Assembly (NCBI GenBank): GCA_000499405.2
Contig: HG738138.1
Span: 17,219,119 to 17,283,118, forward strand
Direction: 5' to 3'
Origin: Onchocerca volvulus
Taxonomy: Eukaryota > Nematoda > Chromadorea > Rhabditida > Onchocercidae
DNA: 64,000 bases
Part shown: positions 48,664 through 62,540 of the stretch, in pieces
How positions within the stretch are numbered: position 1 is the first letter of the stretch
How the letters are laid out: every line of letters begins with the position of its first letter
Program-made: the position numbers and the translations under genes
The notes under the pieces: generated by a model
Told to the model about the DNA's origin: nothing
Databases searched by the model: none
Seen by the model: only the letters and a program-made list of their open reading frames with translations

Positions 48664-51600
48664 ATGGTAGTTGGAAGTGTTATAAGCACAGAAGCTATCC
48701 AAGATGATCAGCTAATGCAGGCAATGTTTGATTTAAATTTAAGCTAATGCTTAGAAGAATTTGTCAATTCTAGACATTCCTTTTTTTAACTCATGGAAGT
48801 CTTGCGTAACGAAAAATATTACTTTCTGTCGTAGTATTTTATTCATTCATCAATTCCGTGACGATTTGATGAAGTGAAATCTGTTTCTTATGATCAGTTT
48901 TGGATTGATTTTGAGAAATGTAATCAGTAAATTAAACTAATTAATCAATCCAAAACTGATAATTTATTCTATGCTTTCCTGGTTATAGTAGGTTTTTTTT
49001 TTATTCTCACATTTTTTGCAGATTTAATGTTTTCTCTCGCTAAGTTTTAGATAGCTCAGCAGTACTGGGCTCCATATGTACCCCATAATCGTCCGTTTGA
49101 TTCGAATTTAATTGATACAATTTACGAAAATGAATTGATGCAAAATCTTTTCATGCAAAAGAAAGTCATCGTGCTGGAATTCAGGTTCCTTTCTTTTTTT
49201 TTTCTTTTTTCTTTTTTCTCAATTTAACATTGAAAAACTTTCAGCATGAGCGGTGCACAATTTTTTGGGATTTGTTTAAAGCTTTGTTTTGAACTAATTT
49301 TGGTCCATAGCTTTAATTTCTCAATGAAGTATGTAAGCGGACATTTATAATAATGGATGGACTTTAAAAATGAATTGGCATAAGTGAAACATTATGGATT
49401 TTATTTTACACTCCTATTCCGACCTGTTCTTCACTTCTTATTTTTAAAAAGCGAATCACCTTTTGCCATTAGTGTTTTCTGCAATACTTCTGTTATCATC
49501 AGAAATTATTCTCATATTTCTCTTTCACTTCTCTTTCCCTTTGATTATGATTTCTGATTTTATGTTCATGATAAATTAACGATGTTGACGTAAATCTTAA
49601 ATTTCAGTCAGTACCTTGAACGTTATCTCTGGCCGAATTTTATTGCCGAGAAGGCCAGTAACTATTATGTTATGTCTGTCGTAATTATGCTTAACGCCAA
49701 ATTTCGAGAAAGGATTCCAGTTTGGCGTGTAAATTATATTTTCTTTTTTTCTTCCTTTATTTCAATCTTGACTATCGTTTTTTGATGAATGACACGACTT
49801 AAAGTATTTATTTCACAATTCATGCATTAAGGTCCGTGTTTCAAAGAAATGGGAAGTTTTTTTTTTTTTTTTTTTTTTGAAATATTCATATCTATGAATA
49901 AAGACATCAAAAGATGAGTTGCGATTAAAAAGGCTTCCAACTGAAGTAAATCATTTTGATATCGAAAGTAGAACCCATTTTCTTGTCATAGTGCCTCTTA
50001 TATTCAAATTATAATACTTCAGTGTATTATTGAGCGTTCGGCTCAGTTTCCGATTTTCTTCCGAAGAATATTATATCTTGTACTGGACGTTGAGCAAGTC
50101 ACATTATTGGAACGGTCCGCAATTATTACATTCCTGATTAACTGTTTCAATTCGGTGGCAAGTTTTTTTTTTTTTGAAATCTCGTTATTTATCCAATTGT
50201 GCATCAGTAATTTCTTAACAATGTATTGAATGGAAGGTATGATCTTTGGAATCATAAAGCTTTTCCCTCAAGCTACCGAAAGATGATATAGAGATGCTTT
50301 TATTAAATCTCGAAAAACCAAGAGAAAAATTAAATCTTTCTTTTTAGTTGCCGATAATAATTTAATTTATCAGAAGTTATGAATGGTCTGAAGTTATAGG
50401 AAGTGGATTTGGTGAGGAAGGAAGTGATGAAAATAGTTTCACTTACAATGTGGTCTAATTTGCTTCCAGTTGGTTTTTATACTTTATTTTTCTCAGTATT
50501 TTTGAAGTGGTAATATCTTTTAAATTTTTCCTTAAAAAGTATGGACTCAAAATAGATTTATTTATACTCATAGTTCAGAAACTATTCCATAATTTTCAGA
50601 CTCAAAGAGAAGATCTCTTCCAAGCTAATCCAAAATTGCGAAAGATATGGAACAAGTTAGAAACGAATGCAGCTTCAGAAACAGCTGAAGAAAAGGAATT
50701 ATTAACTTTCGAACGTACATTTATGTGGAATTTGTTGCAAATTTTCAAACAAACGCTAGCAGATGTTGATGATGAATCCAATGGTTTGCATTATGTTTTA
50801 TCTTTGAACTTTTAAATTCATGACAGTTTTATCAAGATAATGACATTCTTCAGTTTTTCTTCACTTCTGTATTTTCATCAATTCTCCAATTTTTCAAGAA
50901 GTGGGAATTGATGGCATACATTTTTTGGAGCGTTGTTTGCAGTTATTTATTGATTTGGAAGCTTTATTGACCACAAGGTACGTAATTTCAGTGGTCTTTT
51001 AAATATCTTTATTCTCTTTCCATCAACAAATCATAAATTTCCATCCCAGCAGTTCAATCAGTATATAGAGGAAGCAGTTTGAAAGCTGATAACTTGAGTC
51101 TGATTATGACAATCGATATATAACTTAGTTCGACTGAGATTATACTACAGTCAGAGAAGTGTCAAAGAAAATATATGAATAGTTCTGTCATTATGATGGA
51201 AATTGAAAATATTATATTATTTAGTGACTTCATCATATATCAAAGTACACTTGAAAGATCTGGCATTATAAATGACACTATAAAATTCATATTTTTATGT
51301 TTTTGGATAATATTTTTAACTAATAAAATATCATCTCCAAAAAAGTAGAAGACGCAAAATGAGCGAACACTTCTACTTTATTTTGGGGATGTTTGTCTGT
51401 TCCAGTAATTCCATTTTCCATATTTTCTGATCTGATCATTAAAATCAGTTACTTTTATTTAAAAGTGCGTTGTCGGTTTTGATTTAAAAGGAACAAATTT
51501 GATTTGAACATTTTTTTAACTGGTCTTTAACAATAGTTTTTGTCTTGCAGGCGTTTCTTTAATGCTATACTACATGCAAGTAATATACTGGTAAATTGTG

Positions 51601-54600
51601 CACTTTCTTCGCTGATAACAACAGAAGTTGGAGGCTTGTTTTGTCAACTTGTCACAATGCTGAGGTTTTATTCACGTTTCGAGATCGACGATGTTACTGG
51701 TGAGCCGCTAACGCATAGCCAAGTATGTTTTTTTCGTTTTGAAAGAATTTTTTATGTTAATATTGCTTCTTTTCTTTATGTTAAAACAATTATTTCAGAT
51801 GACTGAAATGCACTACACACATGTTATGAAACTGCAGAAAGCTGCCTTCAAATATTTCAGGTAGTTCTGAATACTGCTTAAGATGATAATCAGGGTTAAC
51901 TGGGGTTTCTGTTCTCAACATAAAAATAGTTTCAAAGTATAAGAGGATGTATTTTCGGGTTTACTGCATAATTAAAGAGATATACTATTTTTTTGAGCGA
52001 TAAAGACTAACTGTTTGAAATATCGACATATTTGTGGCAAAGAGGCTGGCAGATTAATCAACGTTCTTTTTTTAGGCTGTGTTTATAGAGCTGTACAAAG
52101 TATTTAATTAAGTGACCGTTAGATGATGCATTAACATTGAATTGATGAATTCTTTTTATTTCAGAGAAAGCTTGTCTGATAAATTCTTTTTATTTCAGAG
52201 AAAGTATGTCTGATTTTTATTTATTAAATGTTACCGCTGTCGATACAAGAAAAGCTTTGATAAAACAATTTTCATCAATGAGGTATATTTTTTGGTATAT
52301 TATTAGGCAGATTTTCGTTCAAACAAGCACACTTAAATTTCATAATAATTAGAATATTGCGCTTATTTGAGTGATTCTGCTTCTGCAGTTAGACAATTTA
52401 GTTTTTTCAAATAATTAACAAGCTATGTTTTTTCAGTAAATCGGAACTGTACAAAGTTGCAGAATATCTGCATTTGGTACCTTCACGAGAATTCATTTTA
52501 AATATCTCATCGAATTACGAGAAAAATTATCTTATTGAAATGATTGTAAGTATCTTTTCACTTTGATCATTTGATCATAGATTTCCTTTGATCATTTTTA
52601 GCTACAAGTAAAATTTTCAATAAAGGGGATTTATTAATATCAGTAACTTCACTTTTTATTTACTTAAGCTCAGGAAACTCACATCCTTATGCTTTATTAA
52701 TTGGGTTTGTTTGTTGTTGTCGTTATGCAGCCGAAATTTGATGCTTCATTGAATTCCTAAAGCACTTTTATTTGAAAGCATTAACTTAAGTTTGAAATTT
52801 GCTGTCGAAGTTAAGCGTAAATGTTTTGGAGTATTTTGCTTCTTTTTTTCCAAATAATGATTTTTGCAGTTTTCAGACATCACGTTGTGAGCGACGCATC
52901 AATCAATTACAGCAGCTCAATGAACAACCACTTTATCCAACTGAAAAAGTTATCTGGGATGAAAATCTTGTTCCGTACGACCAATATAATGGTGAAGGTA
53001 AATTTTGTTCTATAATTTATGCAGATCTATTGCACTGTTGTGACTGAAAAGTTACACGAAATCCAGAAATGAGAGTTTTTCATTTGTTACCGAATTTGTT
53101 CGGATATGAAAAGGAAAATTCGTTAGTAAACTTTCTGGTTTTTTCTCCGTTTTATAGATATCTGTTTAAAATTCGCCCTTCAACAATCCATTCAGAAATC
53201 AAACCGACACTAATTTGTGATTTTTGAATTCCGTTTTGAGTTTTCTAAATGGTGTTTGTAATTCCTCTAAATCCGAATACTCAATTTTTTTTTTCGATTT
53301 TTAGGTGTGCTTGCACTGAATAAATTAAATATTCAGTTCTTAACATTCCATGATTATTTGCTTCGCAATTTCAATCTTTTTCAAATGGAATCAACATGTA
53401 AGTCATTAATTAATTCTATTTCATATTAGCTATTCTTTTAATTGACCATGTTCCTGTTGCACCTACTTAATTTATCGCTGTTCTGATGAAATTTATCAGT
53501 AAATTCGGCTGTAATTTCATTAAACATAATATACTTGAAACGAGCAAATAAAGCGATATATGGCGCTTTGCCAGCGCATCATCGAATACATGCTGAACTC
53601 TTAATGGTATTTTGAAGTTTAGTGCTAGGCTTTTTTTTTTACTGTAATACTCAACAAAATAGCAATAAATTAGAAAACGAAATTTATGTATGCTTTTTTT
53701 GGACATAATTTAAATATCATTATACTTCAGATGAAATTCGTCAGGATATCGAGGATGCCATATTTCGTTTGAAGCCATGGGCACATGAATCTAATCCAAA
53801 TGAAACTGTTTGGGGTGGATGGGCACGAATGGCTTTGCCATTAGTCGAGTTTCAGGTTTCCTTTATTTGAAATTTTTTGAATATATTATAAACATTAAAA
53901 TTGATTTTTTTATTTTAACAGATTAGCGATTTACTTTCATCATCAACTTTCATTCCATCATTTCAGATTGTCGAGGTTGGTAAACCTCTTATCGGTGAAA
54001 AAAGTCCAGCTGTTGTCAAAGCAGATTTGACGATCAATTTACCGAGACGAACTGATATTCGTGCTGAATGGGAAGGTTAACAATTTTTATGAATATTTAT
54101 GTTGATTTTAATGAAAGCAAAAATATCTTACTGAAAGCCCGAATATTTTGTTGACTTTAATATCTTATGACTAAATTATTTATATATGTTTTCATAATGC
54201 TGATTAATATTGATCAAAACCATACGATCCATGCTATTTACCAGTGAAGATTATGTGAAATTGCATCACGACAGTGTCTTGAGCACATGCCTTAATTCAT
54301 TGTTAAGAAAGATTCTGGAGATAAACTCGATAGTTCCTAAAATTAACAGATTTACTATAAAAATAGAAACATTCAAATGTGTCCAGGTGTTATTACTCAA
54401 TACTTAACACTGAAACATCCTTGGTTATGTTTTGGAATTTCTTTTTTTAATAGTTCCCAAAGAAACATCTACTAATAGAATTTTTAGGTCTTCGAAAGCA
54501 TGATGTTTGCTTTTTGATCCGATGTCGACCCAAAGCTTCAGTTGGTACCAAATATAATATTGCGAAACCATTCAAAGAGCAGATCGATGTTACACTGGTG

Positions 54601-56806
54601 CGTGGATGCGAAATCGAGGGCATGCTTGATTCAGAAGGAAAAGTGATTGAAGAATATGGTATTAGTTTTTTTGTTCGCAACTAATGATTTTTTATGATGC
54701 TTGCAACCTTATCGAAGTGGTTATAGTAAAAGACTACTTTTGATCTGAAAATATGATCTTATTTATTGAAACTGTATCATTCTTTATTCAAACATTACTT
54801 AACGTTTCTGAACTATAATTTACATTTCCCTCTTCTTCACATATTTCTCTTTATTAAGGTAGCACCTTACACATTTAGTCGCGGAATTCAAAGCATTTTA
54901 CATAGTGAAAGAATTGTGCTTAAATATCCCTTATAATACTGTTTGGATTTTTATGCTTATGAACTTTATTTTTTTTATTTTTGTCTTAAAAATGTGAAAA
55001 ACAGTGACAGAAACTGGTTAATATTTAGCTGCATATGAGAAAAAAACAGTATTAGAAGGATTTACGAGAAAGTTTCGAGTATGGCTTGATGAAAATCAAT
55101 ATCGCTTGGATACGGAAGAACAACAGGAAGATGCAATAGATGTATGTATTGAATTTCCTTTTAAAATAAACTTTTATAAGTTAGAACAAGTTGGCAGGGA
55201 TTTCTCTCATTTAATCAAAAAAGTAAATCTTTTATATGTGTTAGAAACGTTAGATCATCAGATTAATATAAAAACATTCATTTATTTCAGAATATTTATT
55301 ATTCGTTCAATTTACTCATTCGTCGTGATCCAAAGACAAATAATTTCAAAGCAGTACTTGCAACAATCCGGCAATTATTGAATACAGAATTTGTAGTGCC
55401 AGATTGGTTGCATGATCTCATTCTTGGCTACGGTGAACCAAATGCGGCCCACTATAAATCGTAATTCTTGACTTCTTCATTTAAAGTATTAAGAAATAAA
55501 TTTTATGTAATGTCAACTGTAAAATGCTTTCAGAATGAATGCTACGGTACCTACAGTGGATTTTTGTGATACTTTTTTATCTTATAAACATTTGATTTCA
55601 TCATTTCCAAATACGAAGATTGTGGTTACAACAACAAGAGATGAAAGACTCGTTCCACCTTTCAGGTTTGTATTTCATAGTTTCAGGAAATTATAATTAA
55701 AAAATGGAAAATAGTAGGGGCATTTAGAGGTATAAAAATGATTTATCTTGAAAGAAGACTAAAGTCAGAACTAAATTGTCAATACTCTAATTTCCATTAT
55801 TAAATTATTTTCTGAAAGAGCCTGGTTTTTCAGATTGACCTTCAGAGAACTGGAACCACAACACGATCTTGAACCGTCCATTCGGGATACGTCGATTGTT
55901 GTGGAACCACACGTGATACCTTGCCGTGGACCCTATCCTCATGTTGAACCACGCAAAAATATTATACAGTTTACTCCAGCCCAGGTTTTTTTGTAGACTG
56001 TGTTGATGGCTTGAAGTGTTATTGTACCTCTAGATTCTCATTTCTACGCGATAATAGCTTTTTAGGTAGAAGCAATTAAAGCAGGTATGCAGCCTGGTTT
56101 AACGATGGTTGTCGGTCCTCCGGGTACAGGTAAAACAGATGTAGCAGTCCAGATCATCTCTAATATTTATCATAATTGGCCTGAACAGCGAACATTGATT
56201 GTAACACACTCTAATCAGGCTCTTAATCAGCTTTTCGAGAAAATTATGCAGCTGGATGTTGACGAGCGTCATTTGCTTCGATTAGGTATGTTTTGAATAT
56301 CATTTATTACTAATTTTAAAAGTTATCCCCATCTCATTGTGATGCTCGGTAAATCGTCACAAAATTGACGCATCATTGTTTCCTGCAACATTTTTTTTTT
56401 TTAATTGCATTAGGTTTTTCAAATTAAAATTCCGCACTTCATTATTCATATCTATAATCTGAGTCTGATGATCCAGTAAGACATCCTTCCATGATTAATG
56501 TGCTTAAATTTAAGTGATTATTCATTATTGTTCTCCATCAATATCTCTTTCTTAATATGATTCGATATCTGAATCATATTGAATTTAGGTCATGGTGAAG
56601 AAGCGTTGGAAACGGAAAAAGATTTCAGTAGATATGGTCGTGTGAATTATGTTTTGCAGAAACGACTTGATCTTTTAAAAGAGGTGAATCATTTTGATTT
56701 TTAAGAATGGAAGGGACAAAGAAGAAGTAAATTAATTGAAAAATAAGATAAAGTAAGAAATGGTGTAGTGAAAATGTCTATTTCGGGATTCACATTAAGT
56801 TCTAGC

Positions 56807-56841
<35 letters not shown>

Positions 56842-59800
56842 ACCAGACGTTAAAATTTCTTGTCACTTTATGGATATATATTATTTATCATTATAGGTTG
56901 AAAAATTGCAAGAAGCTCTCGATGTTGGAGGTGACGTATCATACACCTGTGAAACTGCTGGCTACTTCTTCCTTTATCAAGTTTTTATTTTAGTTTCTCC
57001 ATATCTTTTGCTATTCTTTTCTCTTCAGGAATTTGTTAATTACGAAGTAAATGTCTTATTCTATAATTTGATGCCATACTACGGCAAATGTATAACTTGT
57101 GGCGTCTATCATTCAGGTATTCGCACGTTGGGAAAAGTTTGAAAGTGATGTTGCTCAATCGAAAACAGATCCAAATCCGAGTGCAAAAATAATTGCCGAT
57201 CACTTTCCTTTCACGAGATATTTTGCTGATGTTTCGCCGCCGCTTTTTAAGGTTTCTTTTTTATTGAGCAATTTTTTGCCAGTACGCTTTCATACAGTTC
57301 TCATGACCCACTGTCTTCTTGTGATAGATCGAATATATTAAAATGCATCAAGTTTGTTCAATAATGGTTTAATTTTTTCGCTTAAATACTATTTTTTAAA
57401 ATTTTATTTAATGGTTTTAGAATATTTCTTTTGATGAAGATTGGGAAATTGCTCAAGGCTGTTGGCGATATATTCGTGGTATTTTTACTCAGTTGGAAGA
57501 ATTTAGATCCTTCGAGTTGTTACGTTCAGGCAGGGATCGTACGGATTATCTCTTGGTTAATTTTGACATGAAATTTTTGTATACGTTTTTTATTTTTTAC
57601 TTGAAATGTTTGTTTTAATCAAACCGAATTCAGCATTGTGCATTCTAAGGATTTTAGGTAAAAGAAGCCAAAATTATTGCCATGACTTGCACTCATGCGG
57701 CTCTACGACGAAAAGATTTGGTAGAACTTGGATTTAGATACGATAATATTTTAATGGAAGAAGCTGCTCAAATTCTTGAAGTCGAAACATTTATTCCACT
57801 TTTGCTTCAGGTAACCGAAGATGTTAAAATATTTCAAATTTCTTTGTTCGCTTTACATTCCGTAGTGCTAGATTGTTGTTGATAAATTTTGTTTTATCAT
57901 TGTTGTAATGAATAGCACAGATTTTCAGAACCCGCAGGATGGTAGGAGTAGATTAAAGCGATGGATCATGATTGGTGATCATCATCAGCTGCCACCAGTT
58001 GTTCAGAACATTGCTTTTCAAAAATATTCTAACATGGAACAAAGTTTGTTTGCGAGATTTGTTCGACTTGGTGTTCCACATGTCTTGCTTGATCAGCAGG
58101 GTCGTGCTAGAGCTGAGTATGTTTTGGACATATATTCTTAGAATTATTAGAATTATTTTTAATGGAATTTTCTAATTTAGTGAACATGAATCCTGAACAT
58201 GGTAGATTTCAGAATAGCAGATCTTTATAACTGGAGATATGAGCAGCTGGGTAATTTACCGCACATTGAAGCTCTCCCAGAATTCCAGCGCGCAAATTCT
58301 GGATTCGAATTCAATTATCAACTTATCGACGTTCCAGACTTCAACGGTGTTGGTGAAACTACGCCTAGCCCATACTTTTATCAGGTTTATTATCTTTTCA
58401 ATTCCACCATTCTGTTTTGAGAAAATCTTCAATTAAAACGCAGTTTTTCCAGAATCTCGGCGAAGCTGAATATGCTGTAGCGCTATTCACGTATATGCGT
58501 ATTTTGGGTTATCCTGCAGAAAAAATATCAATTATAACGACTTACAACGGCCAAGCATCATTGTTGCGTGATGTAGTGCAGACACGATGTGCCGAAAATC
58601 CATTAATTGGAGTACCACATAAGGTTTATTATTATCAGTTCTCAAAATTTTCGAAAGCTTTCTTCCATACTATAATTTTTTCGTTTCTTTTGTGCCCATA
58701 GAATTATGTTTTATATGCATGCATGTAAGAAAACCTTTCCAGTGTTTCAAAAGCACATACACTGTGATTTGCTTAATCGCGATATGAGAAGTGAGGCCCT
58801 CTACATTATATAACTCTTCATCAAATATTGGGTGATTTTGATCATTTATGATGTTTTTATCATTTTTCATTTTCCAGATCTCAACAGTTGACAAATATCA
58901 GGGACAGCAAAATGATTATATCATTCTTTCACTTGTAAGAACGAAAAACATCGGTCACATAAGGTTTGGTTATAAATGCAGAATCTTGATCTACTTTATA
59001 TTTCCTGATTTAAGTTTAAAACACTTCAAAAATTGCTCTGTTTTTCATGTATTGGTATTACAATTAAAACTAATTCTTTAATTTAGGGATGTTCGTCGTT
59101 TGGTTGTAGCTCTTTCTCGAGCGCGTTTGGGTCTTTATGTCTTGGGACGGGTCAGTTTGTTCCAAAATTGTCTTGAACTTGCAACTGCATTCCAGCGGGT
59201 AAGGATTTTTATATTTTAAAGGTGAAAGATTGTTTTAGAACTAGTCTCAGAATTGTCAAACTTCAATTAAATCTTTAAATTTTTTTCATATAAGATCAAA
59301 AATATTTTCTTTTCAGTTATGCAGATATCCACAAAAGCTGAGGATAATTCCTCATGAAACCTACTTAATGTGTCGAAAGGTAAACTACTTTTTTTTCTAT
59401 CCATTCTTTTAAGATAATAGCTTTTTTTTTTTTTTTTTTTTAAGCATTTTATGATAATATATATCTTAAAAATTTAGATTTTTATTTTAGAATGGTCAGC
59501 CTCCAACATCCAAAATAATTCAAATCCAAGATACGATTCATATGAGTACGTTTGTCCACCAATTCTATATGAGTAATATGGAACAGATGAAGGCGAGTTA
59601 TAAAGAACATATGAAGGATTATTTCGATGCTCGTCAGGTAATTATTTTTGATTTTTTTCTAAGTCTGCGAAATAGATTTGATTTTTTAACAAATATTTGA
59701 AAAATAAAATTCGTGAAAGGTTAAAAGAACTTACTTTGCAAATATATCAATTTTCCAAATTCGTAGCAAACTTATAAAGATTTGTTGTTCTTATTAACTT

Positions 59801-60101
59801 TAATGCCTTAGTATTTTAATTGTTAGTCCCTCCTACTTATTTAATTAGCAATAAAACCATCTGTTAGAATTCTCTCTCAAAACGAAATTTAATTGGCATT
59901 GGATTTCTCAACAGTTTCAATTTTTAGGCTGCAATTAATGCGCGTTTGGCAGCTGAAGCGAATGCGAAAGCTGTTGAGGAGGCAAAAACTGAAGAAGAAA
60001 AGGGAGTACCGGAACCGACTGCTATGGAAATGGAAGAGGCTGACATTGCTTTCGAAAGTATGGATTTCGAAAGACAAGATCCAGAAAAGTTGGGAAAATA
60101 G
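48664..60101 (+). CDS. emb-4: Aquarius/EMB-4, intron-binding spliceosomal RNA helicase
   Basis: SF1 helicase that binds introns in the spliceosome; in C. elegans EMB-4 also links splicing to nuclear small-RNA silencing. Exons: 48664-48720, 49051-49184, 49608-49728, 50023-50154, 50400-50468, 50600-50783, 50899-50977, 51551-51722, 51799-51860, 52199-52282, 52437-52545, 52877-52997, 53305-53397, 53731-53855, 53967-54075, 54488-54658, 55029-55141, 55291-55460, 55534-55665, 55834-55984, 56066-56285, 56589-56683, 56897-56980, 57117-57251, 57421-57555, 57658-57810, 57929-58116, 58213-58384, 58453-58623, 58878-58963, 59087-59198, 59317-59379, 59491-59637, 59928-60101. All phases agree, giving 1,440 residues (human 1,485). 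Marks: [10 protein letters not shown] near the N-terminus, [15 protein letters not shown], Walker A GPPGTGKT (~813-820), motif II MEEAAQ (~1052-1057), [17 protein letters not shown], and [15 protein letters not shown] (motif VI). The first intron has a GC donor. Confidence 0.97.
48893..48960. repeat. Intronic inverted repeat in emb-4
   Basis: Arms 48893-48910 and 48943-48960 are perfect reverse complements (ATCAGTTTTGGATTGATT) around a 32-base loop in the first intron. Confidence 0.85.
51332..51391. repeat. Intronic inverted repeat in emb-4
   Basis: Arms 51332-51351 (CATCTCCAAAAAAGTAGAAG) and 51370-51391 pair with two or three mismatches or gaps around an 18-base loop. Confidence 0.75.
52149..52214 (+). 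repeat. Tandem duplication containing a splice acceptor
   Basis: Two units of about 33 bp (52149-52180 and 52182-52214) each hold TTCTTTTTATTTCAGAGAAAG and then TTGTCTGAT or TATGTCTGAT. The second copy supplies the acceptor (52198/52199) and the first bases of the tenth emb-4 exon. Using the first acceptor would shift the frame and reach a stop within about a dozen codons. Confidence 0.9.
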
Positions 60102-61736
60102 GGATATACTGGTTTAGTTTGTATATCATTGAAAGGATCTCTTTGTATCATACTTATTGTTAAAGAAGGGAAGAGGATGAGTGAAAAATTATTTTATGAT
60201 GGATTTTTTTCTGAATTTTGTTTAGAATCTGACTGGTCTGCATGAGAAATTGGATTTTTCGGATACCTTTTGTCAGTTTTTTTTTTTTTTTTTCTTTTTT
60301 TTACATTTTCTTATATATATAATATTCCAATATTTTGCCTTGAGATATTTCAAAAGTATTCTAAAGATATGAGGAAAAAATTAATTGGATGAATTGGTAT
60401 GTCATGTCGCAAATATTATCTAAAATCCAAGTGACAGGCCTATTTCATATTATATATCTTTGGGCTGTAAAAAATATTTGAAACACATATAATAGAGATT
60501 CTAGGCAATTTTCCTTCACTTCTGCCCTTCTAAAAATTATTCCATATCTGAAAATGTGTGTACTTAAAATTTGTGGTAAGGTTTGAATGAAAATATTAAA
60601 GTTAATAAAAATTTTTCAAATTAGTTCCGTGTAAAAAAGCATCGTGCATTTGAATTGACAGAAAATTCTAGGTGGGAAAAACAAACTGTGGTGCTCATTT
60701 TTTTTTTAGTCTGTGAAACAAGATTATGTATGGCTTTTTGTTTAACAGGATTTCGAGTTGACAGTGATCACTGTTGTTGCCGAATGACATAGTCAGGCAA
60801 AATTTTTGAAAATTAAACTGATCTCCCAAATAATATGGATTTTATCCGAGGTTGGTAAATTTAATGAAATGTGCTAAGGTTAATAATATTGAAACTTCAT
60901 TTCGAAAGCCGATTAATAAACAGCTATATTTATTGTGAGATACACTGCTTCGAATTACTTGGATTCTATCAAATTTTTTGCTATTTCTCCACGCTATACT
61001 TTGACATGAAATTTTTGTTCACGAGATACTTTGCTGATGTTTCGCCACCGCTGTTTAAGATTTCTTTGTTATTGAGCAATTTTTTGCCAGTACGCTTTCA
61101 TACAGTTCTCATGACCTAATGTCTCCTTGTGATAGATCGAATATATTAAAATGCATCAAGTCTGTTCAACAATAGTTTAATTTTCTCGCTTAAATACTAT
61201 TTACTGAAGGATAAAATAGCGGAAATAGAAAAGGAACTACAATTTTTCGTTGCGATACTTTCCAAATATAATGGGAACACATATGCCTAATTTGCTCCCG
61301 TATAATCTTCAACACATTTCATTAGGAATGTCTTAATATTGAATATAAAAGCATTGCTAAGTAGTTTTACTTACCACTTTCAAAGTAATTTGCTTAATAC
61401 TGGTATCTGATGATAGCTTAGATTGGAATTGGTGGAGAAGTGAAAGATAATATTACTTGCTTTAAAAAGCACTTTTTTTGCTATATTACTTTAAGTTATG
61501 AACCAGTGTCCAGACTGCGTTAATATAATCTATATTCTTGCTGGATAAACAAAACAAATGTAACAGAAAGCTTCGTCATCGATGAACGATAGTGAATATT
61601 GAAGAGGGTAAAGGACAGTTAAAATTGTATCTTTCATTTGATAAATTTTCCATCAAATTTCTAACGTTGATAAAATGACATTTCAAATTTTTTTAGGATG
61701 GATTTCATTGCGAAATTACAGGTCGATGAATTTCGC

Positions 61737-61767
<31 letters not shown>

Positions 61768-62540
61768 GAGCAATTACTTATTTGTGAAGTTTAATTAATA
61801 TGGTGTTAGAATTCTGTGATTTGTGTTTACGCGGTAAATGAGCATGACTGACAATTTTTCCTCAGTAATTTTTATGTGATTGCAAGACTGGTCGTAAATC
61901 TTTTTAAGATATGATCGGTTGATTAGTCTTGAAGAAAATAAAATAGCTAGAAAACAGTTCTTTTCTTCAGATAAGTAAGAAAAATATTGTAATTTTTCAT
62001 CGTTTTTCCTATTCAGCTTATTTTAGGCCGGCTTACTTTCTTTCTTATTTAACTTAATTCCTTTTCTTTATTTTGAGAAACTGCAGCAGATTTCCTGAGA
62101 AATGAAGTCTTCCTTTCTCCTGTCGTGCCTTTTTTTAAGTTCTGCAACCTAGATAGAATGAAATGTAATGATGAAAAAATCTGACTGGCCTAAAACTGCG
62201 CTTTTTAAATCTTTTATTGTTCTTTAAATTCGAAATATACGAATCAAAATAATAATTTAGTAGCTAAATTTGAAAATTGAAAGAAATTCTAAGAAAAATT
62301 ATTCGCAAACGATACAAGGAGTACTTTTCAACCTATTAGATAGTTCAGTCGACGATTTTGATTCAGTAACTCTGATCACTGATACTACTTTTTTATCTTT
62401 AATCTTCGGTCTACAAATTTTGAAGAAAAGTTGCAAAATTTTAAACAAAATTTCCATTTTCAACAATATTAGAACAAAAATTTTATTCTGATATAATCAA
62501 AGGAGTAAGGCAAAAACAAATTCACTTTCATATTTAGGTG
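60102..62540. other. Region between convergent emb-4 and the zinc-finger gene
   Basis: Probable 3' untranslated sequences of both genes. AATAAA near 60605 may serve emb-4, and a minus-strand AATAAA at 62482-62487 lies about 54 bases after the zinc-finger stop. It contains an A-run at 61737-61760 and the duplicated emb-4 fragment listed separately. No other coding sequence seen. Confidence 0.6.
61000..61203 (+). pseudogene. Partial, permuted copy of an emb-4 exon/intron segment
   Basis: 61018-61203 matches 57210-57397 (last 42 bases of the exon ending 57251 plus its intron) with about a dozen mismatches. In the copy the donor GT has become AT (AAGATTTC). Immediately upstream, 61000-61018 matches 57562-57580, a 19-base stretch of the next emb-4 intron but one. 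So sequence that lies downstream in the parent lies upstream in the copy. It is non-functional and sits 0.9 kb after the emb-4 stop. Confidence 0.85.

Noticed and set aside
57682..57882. Separate small helicase-like genes in the emb-4 region
   Set aside because: These open stretches are single exons of one continuous Aquarius gene; their phases and order match the full-length family.
60871..61119. Second functional emb-4-like gene downstream
   Set aside because: Only the end of one exon and its intron are copied, the donor is destroyed, and no other exons are present.
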